Shown one piece after another: positions 1 to 6,696 of a stretch of 64,000 bases of DNA. A program made the position numbers and the translations under genes. This DNA comes from Silicimonas sp. (lineage in GTDB: Bacteria; Pseudomonadota; Alphaproteobacteria; Rhodobacterales; Rhodobacteraceae): positions 1-64,000 of the forward strand of contig JAJDVJ010000002.1 of NCBI GenBank assembly GCA_022826205.1, given 5' to 3'. The notes below the pieces were generated by a model. It made no database searches. It was not told where the DNA came from and was given only the letters and a program-made list of their open reading frames with translations. How positions within the stretch are numbered: position 1 is the stretch's first letter; each line of letters starts with the position of its first letter.

Positions 1-249
1 ACCGTCACCTCGCGAAGGTCGATGGAGGAATCCGGGGGCGGAAGAATCACAATGGCCGGCAGGTTGCCACATCGAAAACGGAATGGCCAGCCCCAAAATC
101 ACCGCGTGACGATCACCGGACCGACAAAAAAATAGCCCTGGCCAGCATTACCGTAGACTTGAATGTCATCTGATTTTCGCGCTGAAAGCCCCGGCGTTCC
201 GGCCAGGGAGGAAAGCGCGCCCCCTTTGCTGTTTGAGTGAGTATGGGAC

Positions 250-331
250 AGGCGGCGGCTGCCGCCTGCCCGAGGACGGGTCACACCCCGCCAAGGAAGG
301 AGAACATTGCGGCTTGCGCCTCTCCCGGGGT
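250..331. other. cluster of three hairpins, possible structured RNA
   Basis: Three successive hairpins can be drawn by eye. The first is AGGCGGC (250-256) with GCCGCCT (261-267). The second is CCCG (269-272) with CGGG (277-280). The third is composite: ACCCCG (285-290) with CGGGGT (326-331), enclosing GGAGA (299-303) with TCTCC (321-325) and a GGC/GCC tip around 311-320. The fold is possible on either strand. I checked it against what I remember of RNase P, tmRNA, SRP RNA and the glycine, cobalamin, SAH and TPP riboswitches, and it fits none. Confidence 0.3.
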
Positions 332-576
332 CGCCAATGCTCCCACGGTGACGCCAGCCGAAACCGGGCTGCCGTCGCACAAACTGACCCCCCGCGCTGC
401 GGCGATCCGCCCCGTTTCGTGCTAGACTCGGCGTATCCACCAGCGAATCTTCAAGAGCCTGGCGCTTAGGAAGCACGTCAGGATCGGCCTTAGGCGAATG
501 GTTCAGGGTGGATTGAATCGCAGTCCCCTTTCCTGTGCCGGTCAGCATGGGCCTTCGGGATTTTCGCCCCTCAAGT

Positions 577-594
577 CTCTCCCTGCAGGGAGAG
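577..594. repeat. 18-bp perfect palindrome
   Basis: CTCTCCCTG followed directly by its complement CAGGGAGAG. It lies about 115 bp past the end of the MBL-fold remnant on the minus strand, so it could contribute to transcript termination or serve as a protein site. No T-run follows on either strand, so it is not a standard intrinsic terminator. Confidence 0.3.
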
Positions 595-708
595 GTCGCT
601 GACCTGTTCCTCCACTGTTGATCTGGAACCACTTCTGCATTGAAGCCCGCCAATCCCGCGGTGCCCCAATTGCGGGCCCGGGCCTGTCGCCCGCCCGGAT
701 ATCGACCC

Positions 709-1074
709 TCAACGCTCATATTCCATCACCAGGACTCGCGTCGTGTCGGGCATGTCCTGCACAGCCAGTTCGACTTTGTTTGCAAAGGCAGAATCCACGC
801 TCTCGAAGAACGCGACCTGGCTGTTGCCGAGCGGGCTGCCGACATCTCCCATATGCGCAACCCGGATGCCGTCGAGATCGAAACGGTACATGCCGCTCCG
901 CCCTGGAACCTCATGTTCAGGATGCTGGTCCCGCCCGACCGCCTCGATGGCGCTGGCCGCAAGTCCGGCCACCTGCCCGTCTCCGCCGTTCAACGAGAAT
1001 TCGAGGGCGTCGAGCACGGCAGGTTCGCCCGGGTTCAGGCGGAAGGCAGCGTGGCCATACCATTTCAATTTCAC
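709..1074 (-). pseudogene. MBL-fold metal-dependent hydrolase remnant (UlaG/COG2220-like), internally shortened
   Basis: The 121-residue frame starts with MKLKWYGHAAFRL, the usual start of UlaG-like MBL-fold hydrolases. It continues with the family's middle region (MYRFDLDGIRVAHMGDVGSPL, residues about 62-82) and ends with the family-like DTTRVLVMEYER. Full-length relatives are, as I recall, about 210-240 residues. Here about 55 residues appear missing after the first 13, and a second block is missing before the last 20, so the metal-ligand regions between these blocks are gone. Both losses keep the frame, and the stop is normal. It starts 9 bp after the dioxygenase stop, so it is probably cotranscribed. 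I call it a decayed or miniaturised enzyme; activity as a hydrolase is unlikely. Confidence 0.55.
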
Positions 1075-1083
1075 TTGACCACC

Positions 1084-1926
1084 TCAATTCGCTCCATGGT
1101 TTCTGGGCGTGTCTGTCTTCGTGATGTCGTCGTTGTCGGGGCGCGGGTGCACCGTCCAGTCCGCCGCAGACCCGCGGCACAGGATCGCTTCCACGCCCTC
1201 GGCCCAGTCCGGGTCGGTTATTCGCACCGAAGGCGGGCAATAGCGCATGGTCAGCCCGCAACGCCGGCGAGACGATGCATTGGGCAAGCTCCCGTGAACC
1301 AGCATGTCGGCATGCAGCGAAATCTGGCCGGCCCGCAGCGCATTCGTGAATGGCTGGCCCATGTCTCCGGCTCCTTCGGTCTCTATGTGAAAAACCGTTT
1401 CCCCCCGGGCCTCCCCGACCTTCAGCGCACCCCTGTCATGGCTGCCAGGGATGAACCGCATCGCCGCGTTCTCATCGTCCGCGTCGTCAACGGCAAGCCA
1501 GACCGTAACGGTGCGCGCGGGGCTGAGCGACCAGAACGAGGCATCCTGATGCCAGGGAACGCGCCTCGGGTCGTGGGGCTTCTTCGACAGTATCGCCGTC
1601 GCCCAGCAGAGAATGTCAGGTCCGATGATGTCCTCTACGTGGTCAAGAATTCGTGCATCGGTGACGATGTCCCACAGCCCGGCGAGGCGCGCCTGGTAGC
1701 AGTTTATTCCGTAGGCGCCATCCTCGCCCATGTCCGCCATCAGGCGGTCGACATATGTCCGGATGCGCCGGATTTCGTCCTGCCTGAAAATGTCGAACGG
1801 CTGCACGAAGCCAAGGTGATTGTACTGATCGACCTGCGCAGGGCTGAGTCGCGCGGGCGCGTCGTTTGCCACCGGACGAAACGACAGATCCTGGGGTTCT
1901 GCTTCCTGCAACATGGACATGGTCAT
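1084..1926 (-). CDS. phytanoyl-CoA dioxygenase (PhyH) family protein
   Basis: The 280-residue protein has the double-stranded beta-helix signature of Fe(II)/2-oxoglutarate oxygenases. H126 and D128 lie in PWHQDASFW, a distal His lies in LVHGSL (H211), and an Arg-rich stretch that may hold the 2-oxoglutarate-binding Arg follows (SSRRRCGLTMRY). This implies hydroxylation of a small organic substrate in the cytoplasm; the substrate cannot be read from sequence. The chosen ATG at 1926 is preceded by AAGGA at a suitable distance. The gene is divergent from an AraC regulator 120 bp away, which suggests control by it, and is followed by the MBL-fold remnant. Such dioxygenases are often found in several copies in marine alphaproteobacteria, so family membership is firm and function is open. 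Confidence 0.85.
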   Translation of the reverse strand: MTMSMLQEAEPQDLSFRPVANDAPARLSPAQVDQYNHLGFVQPFDIFRQDEIRRIRTYVDRLMADMGEDGAYGINCYQARLAGLWDIVTDARILDHVEDIIGPDILCWATAILSKKPHDPRRVPWHQDASFWSLSPARTVTVWLAVDDADDENAAMRFIPGSHDRGALKVGEARGETVFHIETEGAGDMGQPFTNALRAGQISLHADMLVHGSLPNASSRRRCGLTMRYCPPSVRITDPDWAEGVEAILCRGSAADWTVHPRPDNDDITKTDTPRNHGAN

Positions 1927-2046
1927 CCTTCAGACGGAGGTTTGCGCATTCCACGGCCCGTGCGGAGTCTGCTAGTTGACTATTTTTTGTTCTTTCTTGA
2001 CTTTTTTGCCTTTTAGCGCGCCTTACGTTGTGGAATATCGGCATTC
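1927..2046. promoter_or_regulatory. divergent promoter region between dioxygenase and AraC genes
   Basis: This 120-bp spacer separates two divergent genes and holds a strongly T-rich tract (about 1976-2014) in otherwise GC-rich DNA. It contains TTGACT twice (1976-1981 and 1997-2002), plausible -35 elements for the AraC gene, but no good -10 lies at standard spacing. It is the likely site for both promoters and for AraC-type binding; exact elements are not resolved. Confidence 0.3.
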
Positions 2047-2934
2047 ATGGAAACCCGTCGCTTCCTTATCGCCGACAGCCTGTCGGACGGCGCAGCCTAT
2101 GACTTCACGTGGAGCTCGCTTGACACCGCCCCGGCCCGATTTGCCCACACGCATGACTACTACGAGCTCTGCCTGATCGAGAGGGGGGCCGCTTGGCACT
2201 GGGTCAACGGCGAAACGGCACTCCTGAACGAGGGTGCACTCCTGTTCATTCGTCCCGATGACCGCCACTGGTTTCGCGCAAGGCGGCGTACCGGGTGCAG
2301 GATCATCAACGTGATGTTCCGAACTGACAGCGCAGACCATCTGGTGGAACGCTACGGGGATGACCTGGCCGGTCGCTACTTCTGGACGGACAGCGCATTG
2401 CCTGAAATGCACCAGCTGCACGGTCCTCGAATGGAGCGCGCCATCAACACGGCGCTGGAACTGCAGACCGCGAGACGCAGCCTCGCCCGGATCGAAGACT
2501 TCCTGATCGCGATGATGACCCGGGTCGTGGACTATGCGGTCACGGGCCACGCGGCCATGCCGCCATGGCTCGCGACGGCTTGCCAGGCTGCGCAACGCCC
2601 CGAAGTGTTCCGCCGTGGCGCAGCCGGGTTCGTTACCGCTGCCGGGCGCGGGCACGAGCACGTCTGCCGGATGGCCAAGCGTCATCTTGGAATCACGCCG
2701 TCCGTCTACGTCAACAGGATCCGGATGCAGTACGCCGCTATGGCCCTCGGCTCCAGCGATCAGTCAATTTCCGACATTGCGCTTGATTGCGGGATTGAGA
2801 ACATGAGCCATTTCTACAAGCTCTTCCGAGCGCACTACGGCGTGACACCGCGTGCCTACAGAACGGTTCATGCACGAAACCCAGTCCAACCGACCGGCGG
2901 CACGTCACTGACCCGGAACCTGCGACAACCGTGA
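2047..2934 (+). CDS. AraC-family transcriptional regulator
   Basis: The 295-residue protein has an N-terminal cupin-like sensing domain (about residues 25-100; HTHDYYELCLIERG with typical metal/sugar-cupin histidines, then FIRPDDRHWF). Its C-terminal double helix-turn-helix spans about 180-285, ending in the family-like MSHFYKLFRAHYGVTPRAYR. It should bind DNA in the shared intergenic region and regulate the divergent dioxygenase in response to a small effector. There is no strong Shine-Dalgarno before the ATG. The first HTH (around HVCRMAKRHLGITPSVYVNRIRM) is a normal AraC sequence. Regulation of the neighbour is inferred from divergence only. Confidence 0.85.
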   Translation: METRRFLIADSLSDGAAYDFTWSSLDTAPARFAHTHDYYELCLIERGAAWHWVNGETALLNEGALLFIRPDDRHWFRARRRTGCRIINVMFRTDSADHLVERYGDDLAGRYFWTDSALPEMHQLHGPRMERAINTALELQTARRSLARIEDFLIAMMTRVVDYAVTGHAAMPPWLATACQAAQRPEVFRRGAAGFVTAAGRGHEHVCRMAKRHLGITPSVYVNRIRMQYAAMALGSSDQSISDIALDCGIENMSHFYKLFRAHYGVTPRAYRTVHARNPVQPTGGTSLTRNLRQP

Positions 2935-2962
2935 TGACATGGTACGCCTTTGTGACGCGCGT

Positions 2963-4885
2963 TCAGTCAACCAGCTTCATCGTTATCAGCGTGATGTCGT
3001 CGGCCTGCGGCGCGTCCCCGGCAAACTCGTCGATTTCCTCAAGAATGCGTTCCGACACGGCCGCGCAATCAGGACTCTCGGCCTCGCCAATCACCTTGCC
3101 AAAAATCTCCATTGACTTGTCCCGGCCCAGTATCTCGCCTTCCTTTGTCTGTGCCTCGTCGAATCCGTCGCTGTGCAAGAGAAGGCTCTCCCCGGGTCCT
3201 AAGGTGAGATGATGCAGCGACCAGTCCACGTCCGGGAGGACACCGAGCACGAGATTGGGCGGTCGCATCTCCAGCCTGACCTTCCCGTCAGCACCAGCGA
3301 TCATTGGCGGACAGTGACCCGCATTGACGAAGGCGACCTCACCCGTTCGCGGCGTGATAAAGGCAACGATTGCGGTAAGGAACATCTCTTCGGGGTTGCG
3401 TTGGCAGAGCGCGTTGTTCGCCGCCTGAATCTGCTCGGGCAGGTTCTCAGGCGTTTGGCAGTGCGACCGCAGAACAACACTTGCCTGCGCGGCAAAGAGC
3501 GCCGCGGCGATGCCCTTTCCGGACACGTCCGCGATCACAGCCGCAATGCGACCTTCGTCCACCTGGAACGCATCAAAAAAATCGCCTCCGACATCCTGGG
3601 CAGCACGCATCCGTCCGCTGAAGTCGAGGCCGGGATGCAGGTCAAAATCCTCCGGAAGCAGCGATTGCTGGATTCGCCTTGCGCTCTCGAGCTGCTCCTG
3701 CACGGCGATCAAGGCGTTGCGGGCGTCGATGCTGGCACGAAACCGCTCCACCGTGTCAAGAAGCGTATCAATTTCCGCAACCGAGCGCTGGACGAGACTA
3801 GTCGAGCTCGAACTGTCAGATTTCTGGCCTTGCCTGGCGACATTATGGTACGCAAATCGTTCAGGCACGCCTTCGACGTCACTCTCAGGCTCCGGGGGTG
3901 GCTCAACGTTGCGCATGCGCAAGCCGGTTTCGCCACGCGCCATGGCGTCGAGCAGATACACCACTGCCCCCAAGGGCCGGAAGCCGAGGCGAAGTGCCCG
4001 CGCAAGCAATCCAAGCGAAAGAAGAACGATGACCAGCACCGACGAGAGCGCCAACGTGGCCAGCACTTCCTCGCGCTCCAGAGCATCGGAGATGTCCCTC
4101 AGGAGAACGAGTTCGCCGGAGAAGTTCCCCTCTTCGTCCCTGAGCGGCAGGGTCGCCACGTCGAATCGTCTGCCATCCTGGCTGGACAGAATCTGGAGCC
4201 GCGCCTGTCCATCGGGTTTCGGAAGGGTGGATTCGAAAGCCGGCAAGTCTCCCGAAAGCCTGAACAGCCCGCCGACAGGCTGCGCAAACGCCAGACCGAT
4301 CAGATCCGGAAAAAAGAAAGAGATCCCGTTGCTGATTTCGAGAAGCGCCACGACCTGCGCCACGACAACGTCGCCGCGCCGCACCGGAGCGTAATGCACC
4401 AGGAACGGGGAGCCGCTTGGAGAGACGATGATGCGGTTTCGGATGGCATCTGTGGTTGTTTCCTGGGCCGCGCTCGATTCAACAAGACCAGCCTCGTCTC
4501 CCAACGTGGCCAGAATCTGCCCCGAGGCGGAAAGCACGGCGAGTGCAGGCCGCGCGAGCAACGTGTTCCTGGCGCGCTCGAGCACCCGGTTGAGTTCATC
4601 CGAGGCACCATTGTTCAGCACCGAGTCAATCTCGGGGTCTAGGACAACCATCCGGGCAACGTCCCTCAATCGCCCGCGATAGAGGGCCAGCATCGTGTCC
4701 AGCAAGCCCGACTGAACCTCGATCGAAGCTGATTCGTATCTCCGACTCACCAAGTCATAGCGGAATTCCGCGTAGGCGATGATGATTCCCGAAACCGCCA
4801 CAAGAGCCGCCGCGGCAATCATGGTGATTCCGCGCCGTAGGCTTCGCCCCTTCCGGGTTCCGTGCTTTGTGGAGCTTGCCGTCAT
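2963..4885 (-). CDS. membrane-anchored SpoIIE/RsbU-type PP2C phosphatase with extracytoplasmic sensor
   Basis: This is a 640-residue protein. TM1 spans about residues 20-38, followed by an extracytoplasmic region of about 230 residues. TM2 spans about 276-298, then a linker with coiled-coil character (365-412) leads to a PP2C/SpoIIE domain from about 420 to the end. Phosphatase motifs are intact: DVGGDFFDAF, ADVSGKGIAAALFA, GHCPPMI, LLLHSDGFDEAQ and a final DDITLI. In RsbU-like systems this domain dephosphorylates a STAS-domain antagonist, and such a protein lies at the other end of the same operon. It is the last gene of the run, 27 bp after the GNAT-like gene. I infer that it converts an external signal into dephosphorylation of the STAS protein. 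No sigma factor is nearby, so the output is unknown. Confidence 0.88.
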   Translation of the reverse strand: MTASSTKHGTRKGRSLRRGITMIAAAALVAVSGIIIAYAEFRYDLVSRRYESASIEVQSGLLDTMLALYRGRLRDVARMVVLDPEIDSVLNNGASDELNRVLERARNTLLARPALAVLSASGQILATLGDEAGLVESSAAQETTTDAIRNRIIVSPSGSPFLVHYAPVRRGDVVVAQVVALLEISNGISFFFPDLIGLAFAQPVGGLFRLSGDLPAFESTLPKPDGQARLQILSSQDGRRFDVATLPLRDEEGNFSGELVLLRDISDALEREEVLATLALSSVLVIVLLSLGLLARALRLGFRPLGAVVYLLDAMARGETGLRMRNVEPPPEPESDVEGVPERFAYHNVARQGQKSDSSSSTSLVQRSVAEIDTLLDTVERFRASIDARNALIAVQEQLESARRIQQSLLPEDFDLHPGLDFSGRMRAAQDVGGDFFDAFQVDEGRIAAVIADVSGKGIAAALFAAQASVVLRSHCQTPENLPEQIQAANNALCQRNPEEMFLTAIVAFITPRTGEVAFVNAGHCPPMIAGADGKVRLEMRPPNLVLGVLPDVDWSLHHLTLGPGESLLLHSDGFDEAQTKEGEILGRDKSMEIFGKVIGEAESPDCAAVSERILEEIDEFAGDAPQADDITLITMKLVD

Positions 4886-4912
4886 CTCTCCGAACCATCG
4901 ACTCCCGAGACG

Positions 4913-5659
4913 CTACCCGGATCCCGCCACGTAGCACAGGGCGTTGGACTCGCCCCGTTCCAAGCTCACACCGACATAGCCGTCTGCCAGCAAAGCCCCA
5001 TGGTCTGCGACGCTTCCTGAAACTGGCAGTGCCAACTTGCAATACGGGCCCGGCATCGCCCTTTGTTCAAAATCATGCCGAAGCAGAAATCGAGGATGTC
5101 CGTCAAGCATGTCCTTCAATCCGAATGCGCGGAACCCGGCAGCCAACAGGTTGCCGAGGGAAATCCGATTGTAGGGCGATACCGTGCATTGCAAGGAAGC
5201 AAATCCGGCCTCGCGAAAGATGTCCATACGGATCCGAATCAACCTGCCGTGCCAGCCCTGGGCACGCGCCTCGGGGCCGAGCACGGTGCCAAAGAGGAGA
5301 CCCGGTGCCTGACTGTACGACCCGTCAAGGAAAGGCGGATGGTCGCTGTTTGCCTGCATCGCGTTGCTGTATCCGAGTATCTTGCCGTCTGACACCGGAA
5401 GAAGCACGATCCCGTCCCGGACGAAATTGGCCAAGAATGCCTCGGACATGCGCAGGAACAGGCCCTCTCGTTTCGTCTGGCTCGCCGCCCAGTCGATGAT
5501 TTCGACCAGCGATGGAATGTCCTCCATCGAGGCAAGCCGCAGGCTGGTGCCGGCTGGTATGTCACGGTCCGGCTGGTCCAGGCAGATTTCGGCGACATCG
5601 CGCAGCCTGCCCCTCCCCACGTTTTTTCCTGGGCCCGCTGGGAGGGGGGTCACGGTCAT
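4913..5659 (-). CDS. GNAT-like acetyltransferase domain protein
   Basis: The 248-residue soluble protein has a central segment typical of GNAT enzymes. GTVLGPEARAQGWHGRL matches the acetyl-CoA loop pattern with the preceding strand, and NRISLGNLLAAGFRAFGL matches the C-terminal strand-helix with a conserved Asn. The cofactor loop is less canonical than Q/RxxGxG/A (AQGWHG). The ATG overlaps the stop of the upstream substrate-binding protein gene by 4 bp (ATGA), which fixes the start and shows translational coupling. Its role in the surrounding signalling operon is unknown; it may modify a protein or small molecule. Family call is moderately sure. Confidence 0.65.
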   Translation of the reverse strand: MTVTPLPAGPGKNVGRGRLRDVAEICLDQPDRDIPAGTSLRLASMEDIPSLVEIIDWAASQTKREGLFLRMSEAFLANFVRDGIVLLPVSDGKILGYSNAMQANSDHPPFLDGSYSQAPGLLFGTVLGPEARAQGWHGRLIRIRMDIFREAGFASLQCTVSPYNRISLGNLLAAGFRAFGLKDMLDGHPRFLLRHDFEQRAMPGPYCKLALPVSGSVADHGALLADGYVGVSLERGESNALCYVAGSG

Positions 5660-6696
5660 TGGCCAATTATTTCCGCATAATCGAGAAGCGAAAGATTGGG
5701 CAAGATGTTAAGAGACTGCGCGACGTCCGCCCGGATCTGGTACGAGAACTCCGGCATCACCTCGACGGGGATGTCCGACACGGCTTCCTCGCCGCAAAGT
5801 ATTTGCTCCGCCTTCTGGGCCGTGAAGCGCCCGACCTTCCGGTAGGGCGCCACCAGTCCGTACAGGGCATCCGACGAGGCAAGCATCCGCTCGGTCGAGG
5901 CAAAGGAGGGGAGCCGCTTCGCGTTTGCCAGGCCGGTGATGTACTTCGCGTGCTCCCCGATGAAGCTGTCAGGTCCCAGATAGAGGAATTGCGGACCGCC
6001 GTCCGCCGCCTCGTCAATCAGCTCCGGCAGGGCATCCCGGCTGGGATTGCCCTCGGAATCCAGCGGCACCGGAAACTCGTCGACCCGGATTCCTTCACGA
6101 TCTCCAAGAGCAACGAGCTGTTCGACTGCCAGCACCGAATTCGACTCCGTTGGGGTGAAAATGACCGCGATGCGGTCCACCGGCATGTAGGCCATCATCG
6201 CGCTGACCTGAGTCTCCACCGGCACGATGTGACTGACGCCGGTGACGTTCCTGCCCGTCGGTCCGAACTCCTCGATGATGCGAGAGCGAACGGGCTGCGA
6301 CACCATCGTGAACAGGACCGGCCGGTCGAGAATCATGGGCGGATAGTCGTCCGGACCTTCAGCCAGTTCCGGATCCCGGCCGGCAATGCCGAGAGTGACT
6401 GACGTTCCCCAAGTGTACACGAGATCGGGCTCGACGCGCCGGATCTCCTCGATGATGGACGGAAGATTGCTCACGTCCCGGTCAAGCGACCGGATCGTGA
6501 TGTCGATCGGACAGTCGGCTTCGTCGAAATGTGCGCGAAAGCCCTCCTCGACTTCGGTTTCGCCACGCCACAGAACCATGAATACGGACTTGCCCGCCGC
6601 ATCAGCCCGCAGGCGTGCGGGCATCGAACCGGCCGCTCCGAAGGCCAGTGACCCGGCAAGCAGTTCACGTCTCGAAAAGCAAGGCACGAATCGCAT
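5656..6696 (-). CDS. TAT-exported ABC-type substrate-binding protein (PF04392/TrpX-like)
   Basis: The 346-residue protein has an N-terminal twin-arginine motif (SRRELLAGSLAFGAAGS), so it is predicted to be exported folded to the periplasm. The rest has the periplasmic-binding type I arrangement of the ABC_sub_bind family: LVYTWGTSVTLGIA, NVTGVSHIVPVETQ, FTPTESNS, FLYLGPDSF. No ATPase or permease partner follows, which is unusual. The chosen start at 6696 has GGGAG directly upstream and overlaps the previous gene by 32 bp; an upstream ATG at 6723 would add nine non-signal residues. Because the operon encodes sensors, I infer that it presents a ligand to them rather than feeding an importer. 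The ligand is unknown. Confidence 0.75.
   Translation of the reverse strand: MRFVPCFSRRELLAGSLAFGAAGSMPARLRADAAGKSVFMVLWRGETEVEEGFRAHFDEADCPIDITIRSLDRDVSNLPSIIEEIRRVEPDLVYTWGTSVTLGIAGRDPELAEGPDDYPPMILDRPVLFTMVSQPVRSRIIEEFGPTGRNVTGVSHIVPVETQVSAMMAYMPVDRIAVIFTPTESNSVLAVEQLVALGDREGIRVDEFPVPLDSEGNPSRDALPELIDEAADGGPQFLYLGPDSFIGEHAKYITGLANAKRLPSFASTERMLASSDALYGLVAPYRKVGRFTAQKAEQILCGEEAVSDIPVEVMPEFSYQIRADVAQSLNILPNLSLLDYAEIIGQ

Larger units (their letters stand above)
1..708. other. gene-poor stretch with hairpins
   Basis: I see no convincing gene in this stretch. A plus-strand frame is open from the window edge to a TAG at 133-135 (44 codons) and could be the tail of a gene that starts before the window, but nothing in it is recognisable. 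The rest is GC-rich with several inverted repeats, listed separately. The only open frames have the arginine/proline-rich composition of chance GC-rich frames. Confidence 0.5.

Noticed and set aside
577..594. Palindrome as an intrinsic terminator of the dioxygenase operon
   Set aside because: Perfect stem but no T-run on the minus strand and it lies 115 bp past the last stop; left as an unassigned repeat.
99..719. 206-codon minus-strand frame over the gene-poor start
   Set aside because: Arginine/glycine-rich composition, no ribosome site, no family pattern, and it overlaps the MBL remnant end; most likely a chance GC-rich frame.
640..2016. 458-codon plus-strand frame opposite the dioxygenase gene
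   Set aside because: It is antisense to a well-supported gene with intact catalytic motifs; its own sequence has no family features.
3209..4642. 477-codon plus-strand frame opposite the SpoIIE-type phosphatase
   Set aside because: Antisense shadow without signal, motif or ribosome site.
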